NCBI GenBank assembly: GCA_038227045.1
Contig: JBBRQD010000088.1
Coordinates: 1-23,545, forward strand
Length of the DNA stretch: 23,545 bases
From: JANXLS01 sp038227045
Lineage (GTDB): Bacteria; Planctomycetota; SZUA-567; H5-PLA8
Direction of reading: 5' to 3'
Each line of letters begins with the position of its first letter. Positions within the stretch are counted from its first letter, which is position 1. Shown here piece after piece: positions 14,801 through 22,652 of the stretch. The notes below the pieces were generated by a model, which ran no database searches, was not told where the DNA came from, and saw nothing but the letters and a program-made list of their open reading frames with translations. The position numbers and the translations under genes are program-made.

Positions 14801-14835
14801 GTAAAACCCTCAAAACTGACACTTGCGGGTTTTAC
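14801..14835. repeat. Inverted repeat ahead of the redox operon
   Basis: GTAAAACCC (14801-14809) and GGGTTTTAC (14827-14835) are perfect 9-bp inverted arms around a 17-bp spacer. The structure could be the end of a mobile element, an attenuator or an operator for the operon starting at 14943. No T-run follows. Confidence 0.5.
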
Positions 14836-14942
14836 CCCATAGCGCAGAGTGCAGCGGTATTCGATCATAGGGTTCGACTTGCTGTGAACTTGATCGAACG
14901 ATTCAAATACTTCCACGTTAACAGCCTAATGGGACAATCCCT

Positions 14943-16085
14943 GTGCGCAAAGAAACTCTCAAGGCTCTGGGCTGGGCGGCGGTGGCGACGGTTATTTTGG
15001 TCGCCTTGCTTTTCGTCGGCTCGCGACGGCTGGAACGCTTCGACTCGGCGCTGGTCGCGTACACGTTTGCGTCGCTTTTCGCCCTCTTCGGCGTCGTATA
15101 CCGTTACGCGCTTTGGCTGCAACGCCCGCCCACGGCCATGTTCTGGCGACGCGGCTGGCAGGCCTTCTTCATGCCCCGCCATTTTCTTCGGAACTTGGGC
15201 CTCTGGTTTAAACGCGTGATTGGCGAATTTGCGCTCAACTCCTTTATATGGAAGCGTTCGCCCGAGCGCTGGCTCGCACATGCGTTGATCATGTGGGGGT
15301 GCGTGCTAGCCGGAGCGATTACGTTTCCACTCGTGTTCGGGTGGATTGAATTTGAATCGGTTCCGGACAAGCTCGGGTGGTATCAGGTTTATGTTTTTGG
15401 CTTCCCAACGAGTTCGTTCGATCACGAGTCATGGCTGGCGTTTTTCATTTTTCACGGCTTGGTCTGGTCGGCGTTCCTTGTGGTTCCCGGCGTCATGATT
15501 GCCATGCGTCGCCGATTGCGTGATCAAGGCGCAGTGGCCACGCAATTATTCTCGGAAGATTTCCTGCCGTTGATTCTTCTTTTCGCGATCAGTATCACGG
15601 GGTTGCTGCTCGTGGTGAGCTACACGTGGCTGAAAGGCTACGGCTACGAGTTCCTGGCGATTATTCACGCCGTCACTGTCATCGTCACGCTGTTATGGAT
15701 GCCGTTCGGGAAGTTCTTCCATATCTTTCAGCGCCCGGCACAAATCGGCGTCGAGTTTTACAAAGATGTCGCGGCGCGGGAAGCAGCGGAGAACTGCCGC
15801 CGATGCGGTCACGCATTTGCGTCAAAAATGCATGTGGCGGACTTGATTCAGGTCGAACGCGAATTGGGATACGACTATTCAATCACCGACAATCCTGCGG
15901 TTCAACACTACCAGCAGATTTGTCCGCGCTGTCGGCGCGTCATGCTCGCTTTGGCGCAAGGTCGAGTCAAGAGTGGCGGCGAAAAACAATCGCAACCGCT
16001 GCCGAGACCGATGCCTGTTTATGCCAATCCGGGTTTGGGCGAAGGTCCGTTGGGTGAAGAAGACGCGCGGAATTTCCACGCATAA
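14943..16085 (+). CDS. NarI-like cytochrome b membrane subunit with C-terminal CxxC pairs
   Basis: The 380-residue protein has about six membrane helices (near 8-26, 37-58, 110-135, 163-186, 207-230, 236-260). Histidines within or at the ends of helices, His113, His171, His242 and His260, could ligate two b hemes as in NarI/DsrM-type quinol-oxidising subunits. The C-terminal cytosolic tail adds CRRCGH (285-288) and CPRCRR (327-330), a zinc-ribbon or iron-sulfur-like arrangement not found in classical NarI. The start is GTG, with GGGA about 9 bp upstream; no in-frame ATG lies nearby. It is the first gene of the redox operon, 15 bp before the molybdopterin enzyme, and probably passes electrons between the quinone pool and that enzyme. 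Confidence 0.78.
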   Translation: MRKETLKALGWAAVATVILVALLFVGSRRLERFDSALVAYTFASLFALFGVVYRYALWLQRPPTAMFWRRGWQAFFMPRHFLRNLGLWFKRVIGEFALNSFIWKRSPERWLAHALIMWGCVLAGAITFPLVFGWIEFESVPDKLGWYQVYVFGFPTSSFDHESWLAFFIFHGLVWSAFLVVPGVMIAMRRRLRDQGAVATQLFSEDFLPLILLFAISITGLLLVVSYTWLKGYGYEFLAIIHAVTVIVTLLWMPFGKFFHIFQRPAQIGVEFYKDVAAREAAENCRRCGHAFASKMHVADLIQVERELGYDYSITDNPAVQHYQQICPRCRRVMLALAQGRVKSGGEKQSQPLPRPMPVYANPGLGEGPLGEEDARNFHA

Positions 16086-16100
16086 GGAAGATGATATTAA

Positions 16101-18320
16101 ATGGCAACAATGGCAGTAAACGACAAAGCGATCTGCGCAACGTTCGGACCTCATCTCTCAAAATCCACCGGCACGCGATTGGATACTGGCGTGGTTCCGG
16201 ACAAGTCTGTTAACACGCATTGCTGCTTCTGCGGGCAGCAGTGCGGGATTACGCTGCTAGCTAAGGACAATAAAGTGATCGGCTTTGAGCCGTGGATGGA
16301 ATTCCCCTTCAACCAGGGAAAGTTGTGTCCCAAAGGAATCAAACGCTATTTGCAAGGTTCGCATCCAGACCGGCTGAAATGCGCCTACGAACGTGATGCT
16401 AGTGCGCCGGGTGGCTTTCGGCCGATGGGCTATGAAGCAGCTATCGCACGCGTGGCATCGGAGATAGATCGGTTGCAAAAGCAGCACGGGCCACAAGCCG
16501 TAGGGTGTTTAAGTGGCGCGAGTCTCACGACGGAAAAGACGTATTTGATGGGAAAGTTCGCACGGATGTGTTTGAAGACGCCGTACATCGATTATAACGG
16601 GCGACTGTGCATGGTCAGTGCGGGTGCGGCCAACAAGAAATCGTTCGGCATCGATCGCGCAGCGAATCCGAACAGCGACATTTTGAAAGCGGATGTCGTC
16701 TGGATCAGCGGCGCGAACGTTGCCGAATGCGCACCGATCACCACGGACTACGTCTGGCAGGCGCGCGAACGCGGAGCAAAGATCATTGTGGTTGATCCGC
16801 GTCTGACGCCGATTGCCCGGACGTGCGATTTGTTCCTGCCTGTGAAGCCCGGGCGCGATGTCGCGCTATTCAATGGCATTCTGCATTTGATGATAAAGAA
16901 TGGCTGGGTCGATCACGATTTCATTCAAAATCACACGAGCGGATTCGACGAGGTCGCGCAAAGCGTTCAAGAATGGACTCCGGACAAAACCGCGCGCATC
17001 ACTGGCATTTCGGAGCGCGCGATTCAACAGGCCGCAGAATGGTGGGGCACAGCGAAGAGCAGTTTCCTTATGCACGCGCGCGGTATTGAGCATCACAGCC
17101 ACGGCGTTCAGAATTGCCTCGGCGCGATCAACATCGTGTTGGCTTCGGGCCGTATCGGGCGTGAAGGTTGCGGCTATGCGACCATCACTGGACAGGCCAA
17201 CGGCCAGGGCGGCCGCGAGCACGGGCAGAAGTGCGATCAATTGCCGGGCTGGCGCGATATTTCAAATCCGGCGCATCGCGCGCACATCGCCGGAATTTGG
17301 GGCATGAAAGAAACCGAAATGCCCGGCCCCGGCGTGGACTGCTACGAGATGTTCCGTAAGATCGACAAGGGCGAGATCAAAGGACTGCTGTCGATCTGCT
17401 TCAACCCGCTCGTGTCGCTGCCGGACAACAATTTCATCCGGCGCATGCTGGAGAAGCTCGAGTTCTACGTCGCGATCGATTTCTTCCTCAGCGAAACGGC
17501 GCACTACGCGAACATTGTTCTACCTGGGTCGTTGCAGGAGGAGGACGAAGGCGTCGTGACCACCACGGAAGGACGGGTCATCAAGATCAATAAAGTCGTC
17601 GATGCGCCTGGCGACGCGCGCCAAGATTGGCGGATTATCCAAGATATCGCAAAGGCCTTGAAACGCGAAAAGGGCTTCACGTTTACATCGCCGCGCGAAA
17701 TCTTCGAGGAATTGCGCCGAGCGTCCAAGGGTGGCGTCGCCGATTATTCCGGTATTACGTACGAAAAGATTGAACGCCAGTTCGGCGTGTTCTGGCCATG
17801 TCCATCAGAAGAACATGCGGGCACTCCGCGATTGTTCGAGAAGGATTCCTGGAATCCAGTGGCTCAAGGAAAAGGGCCGTTTTACTTTCCCGACGGCAAA
17901 GCGCATTTCAATGTCGCAAAGTATTCGCCGCCCGCGGAAGTCACCGACGCTGAATACCCGTTGATTCTGACGACAGGCCGCGTGGTCAGTCATTTTCTCT
18001 CGGGCGAACAGACGCGCCGTATCGGCCCCCTGGTCGATCATTGCCCGGAGCCGTTCATCGAATTGCATCCGCAATTGGCTGCAAAATTGGGCATCGCTGA
18101 TAATGATTGGGCGACAGCTGAGTCGCGGCGCGGAACGTGCACGCTCCGCGCGCGCGTCGTTCAATCGATCCGCCCGGACACGATCTTCGTGCCGTATCAT
18201 TGGGCCGGGCGCAAGAGCATTAATCAATTGACGATTTCGGCTCAGGACCCCATTTCAAAAATTCCTGAATACAAAGTCTGTGCCGCGCGGTTGAAAAAGG
18301 CCGACGCCCCCGTCAACTAA
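16101..18320 (+). CDS. Molybdopterin oxidoreductase, NasA/NapA-like (putative nitrate reductase)
   Basis: The 739-residue catalytic subunit belongs to the DMSO reductase superfamily. The N-terminus binds a [4Fe-4S] cluster through Cys41/44/48 and Cys76 (HCCFCGQQCG, GKLCPKG). The probable molybdenum ligand is Cys170 in YNGRLCMVSAG, the position and residue typical of periplasmic and assimilatory nitrate reductases and formate dehydrogenases. Pterin-binding landmarks follow (VWISGANVAECAPIT, GQANGQGGREHGQKCDQLPG, and TTGRVVSHFLSGEQTRR near the C-terminus). There is no Tat leader, so it stays in the cytoplasm. The membrane and iron-sulfur partners alongside suggest a quinone-linked complex. Nitrate is the favoured substrate from family resemblance, but another oxyanion or formate is not excluded. 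Confidence 0.85.
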   Translation: MATMAVNDKAICATFGPHLSKSTGTRLDTGVVPDKSVNTHCCFCGQQCGITLLAKDNKVIGFEPWMEFPFNQGKLCPKGIKRYLQGSHPDRLKCAYERDASAPGGFRPMGYEAAIARVASEIDRLQKQHGPQAVGCLSGASLTTEKTYLMGKFARMCLKTPYIDYNGRLCMVSAGAANKKSFGIDRAANPNSDILKADVVWISGANVAECAPITTDYVWQARERGAKIIVVDPRLTPIARTCDLFLPVKPGRDVALFNGILHLMIKNGWVDHDFIQNHTSGFDEVAQSVQEWTPDKTARITGISERAIQQAAEWWGTAKSSFLMHARGIEHHSHGVQNCLGAINIVLASGRIGREGCGYATITGQANGQGGREHGQKCDQLPGWRDISNPAHRAHIAGIWGMKETEMPGPGVDCYEMFRKIDKGEIKGLLSICFNPLVSLPDNNFIRRMLEKLEFYVAIDFFLSETAHYANIVLPGSLQEEDEGVVTTTEGRVIKINKVVDAPGDARQDWRIIQDIAKALKREKGFTFTSPREIFEELRRASKGGVADYSGITYEKIERQFGVFWPCPSEEHAGTPRLFEKDSWNPVAQGKGPFYFPDGKAHFNVAKYSPPAEVTDAEYPLILTTGRVVSHFLSGEQTRRIGPLVDHCPEPFIELHPQLAAKLGIADNDWATAESRRGTCTLRARVVQSIRPDTIFVPYHWAGRKSINQLTISAQDPISKIPEYKVCAARLKKADAPVN

Positions 18321-18348
18321 CCGCACGTCATGAAACGCGAGGACCGCG

Positions 18349-18996
18349 ATGGCCGTACCGGAAACCATGGAGTTCTTTGTCGATCCCAGCCGCTGCATTG
18401 GCTGCAACGCGTGCGTGCAGGCGTGCACGGAATGTAATTCGCACAAGGGACATTCGATGATCCAACTCGATACCGTCGACCCCGGCGTCTCGCCGCAAAC
18501 GATTCCCGTGATTTGCATGCACTGCGATTCGCCGACGTGCGCGGAAGTTTGTCCCGCCGATGCGATCAAGCGCACGAGTGACGGAGTCGTTCAATCTGCG
18601 CGCAAACCACGCTGTATCGCCTGCAACAATTGCGTGCTCGCATGTCCATTTGGAGTGCCGAAGATGCAGACCGACATGTATCTGATGATGAAGTGCGACA
18701 TGTGCTACGACCGTACGTCTGTCGGAAAGAAACCCATGTGCGCGTCGGTCTGTCCCAGCCAGGCGCTGATGTTTGGGACACGCGAGGAATTGGAACGCCT
18801 GCGCCCGAATTCGCGGGCGATCAACACGTTTCAGTTCGGCAATCAAACGATCACGACGAAAGTCGTCATGCTGGTTCCATCGCATTCACGAATCGAACGT
18901 TTGGATGTGATGTCCGGCCTCGACGATGCGTCTGTGTCACACGCAATGGACGACGTGTTCGCAAGCGGACTTGCAGAAACAGGAGAAGGGCTATGA
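18349..18996 (+). CDS. Four-cluster [4Fe-4S] ferredoxin subunit (DmsB/NrfC-like)
   Basis: The 215-residue protein has four cysteine groups suited to four [4Fe-4S] clusters: Cys16/19/22/26, Cys56/59/64/68, Cys89/92/95/99 and Cys116/119/131/135 (RCIGCNACVQAC, CMHCDSPTCAEVCP, CIACNNCVLACP, CDMC...CASVCP). This is the arrangement of DmsB/NarH-type electron-transfer subunits. No signal is present. GAGG lies 8 bp before the ATG. It would wire the molybdenum enzyme to the membrane cytochrome or to the Rieske protein. Its stop overlaps the Rieske start by 4 bp. Confidence 0.92.
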   Translation: MAVPETMEFFVDPSRCIGCNACVQACTECNSHKGHSMIQLDTVDPGVSPQTIPVICMHCDSPTCAEVCPADAIKRTSDGVVQSARKPRCIACNNCVLACPFGVPKMQTDMYLMMKCDMCYDRTSVGKKPMCASVCPSQALMFGTREELERLRPNSRAINTFQFGNQTITTKVVMLVPSHSRIERLDVMSGLDDASVSHAMDDVFASGLAETGEGL

Positions 18997-19544
18997 ACAT
19001 TCGCGACCATGAGCATGTCACGACTCCGCCGGATGGAAACACGCATAAGCCGCAGCCGGCATGGCGTGAGCAATTTCCAATCGATTGGTCACACGACGAA
19101 TTCCGTTCGCGGCGCGATTTCACAAAGATGCTGGGCCTGACGAGTCTGGCATTCGTCGCCGGGCAACTTTGGATCGGCGCGTTAAGTTTTTTTCGCAAGT
19201 CCCGTGCTAAACCCGAACGCATGGATTTGGGGCTGGTCGATGAATTGACGATTGGCGCAGCGAAACGATTTGAATATCCGTCACAAGGACATCCTTGTCT
19301 GCTTGTGCGGCTCGAAAAAGACCGCTTCGTTGCGTTCGGACAGAGGTGCACGCATCTTTCGTGTCCCATTATTCCAAAACCGGAGCAGGGGAAGTTCCTC
19401 TGTCCGTGCCATCATGGATCGTTTGACATACAGACAGGCCGCCCGTTGGCGGGTCCGCCGCGCCGTCCGTTGCCCCGCGTGATATTGGAAATGAAAAACG
19501 GCCGCATTTTCGCCAATGGATTTGCGGAGGGTGGGGAAGCATGA
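18993..19544 (+). CDS. Rieske [2Fe-2S] protein with Tat-type membrane anchor
   Basis: The 183-residue protein has a long N-terminal region, then a twin-arginine leader/anchor (SRRDFTKMLGLTSLAFVAGQ, about 39-58), and a Rieske domain: box 1 Cys119-Thr-His121-Leu-Ser-Cys124 and box 2 Cys137-Pro-Cys139-His140. Ligands would be Cys119, His121, Cys137 and His140, with a stabilising Cys124-Cys139 disulfide as in high-potential bc-type Rieske proteins. The cluster would therefore sit outside the cytoplasmic membrane, opposite the leaderless molybdenum enzyme. Starts by ATGA overlap with the ferredoxin gene and overlaps the next gene the same way. Confidence 0.92.
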   Translation: MNIRDHEHVTTPPDGNTHKPQPAWREQFPIDWSHDEFRSRRDFTKMLGLTSLAFVAGQLWIGALSFFRKSRAKPERMDLGLVDELTIGAAKRFEYPSQGHPCLLVRLEKDRFVAFGQRCTHLSCPIIPKPEQGKFLCPCHHGSFDIQTGRPLAGPPRRPLPRVILEMKNGRIFANGFAEGGEA

Positions 19545-19774
19545 AAACCGTCTTCACGTTGCATCAGCGTTCCACGATCGTGGTATCGATTCTCGCGATT
19601 GTGCTGGTCGTGGTGGTCATGCAACTCTGGCTTCTGACGGCAACCATGGAAGCATTCCTCGGCGATGACGATTCGATCGTCTGGCCTGCCGCACTCGCGA
19701 GCCTCGGGTTCTTCGGTCTCAACTTTGGCTTGCTGCATTTCTATATGCGCAAATTGGTTGACGACCAATCATGA
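19541..19774 (+). CDS. Small two-helix membrane protein of the redox operon
   Basis: The 77-residue protein has two membrane helices (STIVVSILAIVLVVVVMQLW, about 11-33, and about 48-68) joined by a loop with GDDDSIVWPAAL. I recall small proteins of this pattern beside Rieske genes, possibly an uncharacterised DUF (DUF6755 is my guess, unverified). It overlaps both neighbours by ATGA, so it is probably a structural or accessory subunit of the same complex. Confidence 0.75.
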   Translation: MKTVFTLHQRSTIVVSILAIVLVVVVMQLWLLTATMEAFLGDDDSIVWPAALASLGFFGLNFGLLHFYMRKLVDDQS

Positions 19775-20799
19775 ACCAGCCCATTGCGCCTGCCGCGTCG
19801 CCACTGGCACGGTTGTTCCCGGGATACTTCGCTCTGGTTATGGCGACGGGGATTGTTTCCATCGGCGCGCATTTCAACGCGATGCCATTCGTATCGCAAT
19901 CGCTGTTGTGGTTCAACGTCGGCGCTTACATCGTTCTATGGATTTTGACTACGGCGCGATTTATTCGTTACAAACGCGAGTTCATCGCCGATCTCGTCAA
20001 TCCACCGATGGCAGTTACGTTTCTAACGAAAGTTGCTGCGACATTTGTACTCGGTAGCCAATTCGCCCTGCTTACGCCTTATATGATGGCAGCCTGCGCG
20101 CTGTGGTTTTTCGGCGTGGCGCTGTGGATCGCCATCACGACGTTGTTCTTCACCGTAATCACCGTTCACGAACCCAAGCAACCGATAGAGACGGCTTTGA
20201 ACGGCGCATGGCTTCTGGTGGTTGTTTCGACGGAAGCGATTTGCGTGTCGGGGACATTGGTCGCGCAAGCGTTGGGACGTACGGAGATCGTGCTCTTCAT
20301 TTCACTATGTGCGTTCTTCGTTGGAGCGATGCTGTACATCGCATTCATTTCGCTGATCTTTTACCGCTGGATGTTTTTCTCCATGACGCGCGACACATTG
20401 ACGCCCAGCTATTGGATCAACATGGGCGCGCTGGCGATCACGACATTGGCCGGCTCGCGATTAATTCTGTCTTCCGATCAATGGCCATTTCTGCTTGAAC
20501 TGCGCCCATTTCTGAAAGGCTTCACGCTCTTTTTCTGGGCGGCCGGTGCTTGGTGGATTCCGCTGCTCGTGATTGCCGGCATCTGGCGCCATTTCTATCA
20601 GAGATTGCCGCTGACGTACCATCCCCAGTTCTGGTCGCTGGTCTTCCCGCTCGGCATGTTCACGGTGGCCACGTACGTTTTCGCGAAAGCGACGGGATTG
20701 GTATTTCTCGAAGCGATTCCAAACGTGTTCATTTACGTGGCGTTATTGGCGTGGGTTATAACGTTCCTGGGAATGCTGCGCTCATTCACACGGCGATGA
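19771..20799 (+). CDS. TDT/SLAC1-family anion or dicarboxylate transporter (TehA-like)
   Basis: The 342-residue protein is almost wholly hydrophobic with about ten membrane helices and starts with the family signature PGYFALVMATGIVSIGAHFN. The family includes the tellurite-resistance protein TehA, C4-dicarboxylate and sulfite transporters and the plant SLAC1 anion channel, which passes nitrate and chloride. It is translationally coupled (ATGA) to the preceding membrane protein and closes the operon. This suggests movement of the substrate or product anion of the molybdenum enzyme; nitrate/nitrite is a guess. It ends 7 bp before the convergent RIC gene. Confidence 0.88.
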   Translation: MNQPIAPAASPLARLFPGYFALVMATGIVSIGAHFNAMPFVSQSLLWFNVGAYIVLWILTTARFIRYKREFIADLVNPPMAVTFLTKVAATFVLGSQFALLTPYMMAACALWFFGVALWIAITTLFFTVITVHEPKQPIETALNGAWLLVVVSTEAICVSGTLVAQALGRTEIVLFISLCAFFVGAMLYIAFISLIFYRWMFFSMTRDTLTPSYWINMGALAITTLAGSRLILSSDQWPFLLELRPFLKGFTLFFWAAGAWWIPLLVIAGIWRHFYQRLPLTYHPQFWSLVFPLGMFTVATYVFAKATGLVFLEAIPNVFIYVALLAWVITFLGMLRSFTRR

Positions 20800-20806
20800 C
20801 ATCGCA

Positions 20807-21529
20807 TTACCCTGCGATTTTCAGTGTGGCTTCGCGTGCCACAGCCTTCGGAAACAGAATACTGTTCTCTTTGTGAACGTGCCGGTGCATGTCGGCTTCG
20901 AGGTCTGCCAGGCTTTGCAGCATGACGCGATACGTGTTGCAGGCCCAATCCGGGGCCGTGTAATCGTTCGTTAATTTTCGCATTTCGGCGAGCGCATCGC
21001 CAGCGTCTGTGTGTTCGCGTTCCATCACCGCGATCGGGTTTTGCACCGTACCGCAGTGCATCGGGGGGACGTGCTCCGATTTATCCAGTGTTCTGCACAG
21101 CGGAAAAAGAATCTCTTCCTCTTTGGCCATGTGCTGTGTCAGTTCCGCTCGGAATGCCTCAAAAACACGTGCCACGCCAAACAATGCGGGGTTCTTCGAG
21201 CCGTGGACATTGGCGACTTTTTTCGTGATTTCAGAGAGTCGCGGCAACTCCTGTTTCAGGTAGGCATGATGCGTGGTTTCGATGTGGTTGCACAATTCCG
21301 TTAAACTTGAGTTGCTCCAATTCTTTTCGTGTCCGAACGAGGCCTCCAGTGGATTCACATCCAGCATGCGCAGGACAGTTTCGGCGTCCAGCTTGCGATC
21401 TGCGCTGGCTTCATCCAATGGACGCTTGCCGCCGCAGCAATAGTCGATACCCAGCCGCTCGAAGAAACGGGCGGAATCCGGATGATTGGCGACAATCTCG
21501 CCGACAGTGGGGTAAGTTTTGGTCGTCAT
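20807..21529 (-). CDS. RIC/ScdA-type iron-sulfur cluster repair di-iron protein
   Basis: The 240-residue protein has the N-terminal DUF542/ScdA_N domain with the GIDYCCGGKRPLDEA motif (Cys31/Cys32) and a hemerythrin-like four-helix bundle with di-iron ligands: His82/His87, HMAKEEE (His133, Glu137), EREH (His173) and HRHVHKEN (His217-Glu221 region). The family repairs iron-sulfur clusters damaged by nitric oxide or oxidants. I chose the ATG at 21529 because AAGGAA lies 6 bp upstream and the domain starts at once (YPTVGEIVANHP); longer starts at 21562 and 21580 lack that support. The position beside an iron-sulfur-rich molybdenum operon and two globins fits an NO-stress role. Confidence 0.93.
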   Translation of the reverse strand: MTTKTYPTVGEIVANHPDSARFFERLGIDYCCGGKRPLDEASADRKLDAETVLRMLDVNPLEASFGHEKNWSNSSLTELCNHIETTHHAYLKQELPRLSEITKKVANVHGSKNPALFGVARVFEAFRAELTQHMAKEEEILFPLCRTLDKSEHVPPMHCGTVQNPIAVMEREHTDAGDALAEMRKLTNDYTAPDWACNTYRVMLQSLADLEADMHRHVHKENSILFPKAVAREATLKIAG

Positions 21530-21611
21530 TCTTGATTCCTTTTCTGTGTCGTACGGTTTCATGCAATCCGCTTGCTGCACTGTTTCGTCGATCGTAACGA
21601 AGACTCATAGA

Positions 21612-21626
21612 TCAAAGGGTGTGCCA
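21612..21626 (-). promoter_or_regulatory. Weak sigma54-like site upstream of the RIC gene
   Basis: On the minus strand TGGCAC-N5-TTGA reads toward the RIC gene. It matches the -24 box fully, but the -12 box has GA instead of the critical GC. The distance to the start (about 83 bp) is suitable. It is much weaker than the site at 12534. Confidence 0.22.
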
Positions 21627-22116
21627 TGACTGAAATGACTCGTGAGGAAATCGATCACTTTCTGGCAAACTCCCGCATTGGGCGGTTAGGAATGGCAGAT
21701 TTCAGCGGCCATCCATTCGTGATTCCGTTGCCTTTTTGATGGGTTGACGGCGCATTATATGTGCGACTGGCTATGACCTGGCGCAAGGGTGAGATGCTTC
21801 ACGCCAATGATCTGGTTTGTTTCGAGGTAGACGAGTCGCCGACGACTTCTCCGATTATGCATCGGTGCTGATTGAGGGTCGGCTTCAACCTGTGCTGTCT
21901 ATGAATGAAAAATTGAATGTGTGCGAGCTTAACGACGGAAAGTATTCCAGGCTGCGGAAGGGTTTCCGATCGGGGCACGGACGGATCACAGACCTGGAAC
22001 ATCTGCCACTTCAGAAGATCGTAGTCTCGACACTCAGCGGCAGAAAAAAAGAGTCGAATCATCGGAATTTTGTTACGTGCGACCAATTTGCGCACCTTCA
22101 GTTTTCGCATTTATAA
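21626..22116 (+). pseudogene. Nim-like pyridoxamine 5'-phosphate oxidase-fold flavoprotein, broken
   Basis: Joined frames give a small FMN-binding split-barrel protein: MTREEIDHFLANSRIGRLGM, FVIPLPF, then an in-frame TGA (21737-21739) where Cys or Tyr would be expected, WVDGALYVRLAM, and KGEMLHANDLVCFEVDE. A one-base deletion near 21832 then shifts the frame to VADDFSDYASVLIEGRLQPV, KYSRLRKGFRSGHGR and KIVVSTLSGRKKE, the standard ending of the family (including nitroimidazole-resistance reductases). Adding one G after GACGAG restores the frame. Two lesions make this a pseudogene unless both are sequencing errors. Divergent from the RIC gene. Confidence 0.75.
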
Positions 22117-22345
22117 GAACTCATCGATCATAATTGAGAATAGCTCGAAATATGTTGTCGCGATATGCCGACTATCGACAAGGATTTTCCACGCCATTTC
22201 AATTGATCGATCCCTTATCCCTTCCTATGAATTTCTTTCCCCATTCCACATTCACTTTTTTGATGTAGTACGCAAATGCGCGAAATTGCCCGCGTTCAAT
22301 AAGGCTTTTTCCCAACACAACATCGAATCGTCCGCGCTGTTCAAA
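22117..22345. other. AT-rich non-coding stretch
   Basis: I see no gene, RNA or clear repeat here. It lies between two gene remnants and is richer in A/T than the operons to the left. Confidence 0.4.
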
Positions 22346-22504
22346 ATGCCCAACACACAGCAAGGCCCACTCGTCGTTCTCGACGCCGGTTGCGGCACCG
22401 GCCAAGCCATCTACGATCTTCGCGAACGCTGGCGTTCCCAGCAGCCGGACCTGAACGTCACGCTGCTGGGCATCGAGTCCGACAAGAAGGCCGTTCTCAA
22501 TGGA
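22346..22504 (+). pseudogene. Class I methyltransferase-like scrap
   Basis: A short run, LVVLDAGCGTGQAIYDLRER followed by VTLLGIESDKKAVL, shows SAM-binding motif I (DAGCGTG) and the acidic end of strand beta2 (GIESD). An ATG at 22346 precedes it. The sequence loses sense after about 22504 in every frame, and the remaining motifs are absent. Probably a remnant in a decayed region; a role cannot be assigned. Confidence 0.45.
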
Positions 22505-22652
22505 CCAATGAGCGCCGAGTACGCGGTACCCACGCCATCTTTGTCACTTCGGGTCCAACGTGGCTCGATGCCTGGAGCCCATGCGCTGGGTTTTTATCTA
22601 ATATCGTTGCCAAGATTATTCCTTATTTTGTAGCGAAACGGTGCACCAGAAC

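Noticed and set aside
14894..14910. TTGATCGAACGATTCAA as an FNR/Dnr-type site before the redox operon
   Set aside because: Half-sites are TTGA/TCAA-like, but the spacing is too long for the FNR-family 14-bp palindrome.
21737..21739. In-frame TGA as a selenocysteine codon
   Set aside because: The family has no known Sec members, no convincing SECIS hairpin follows, and a frameshift downstream shows the gene is decaying.
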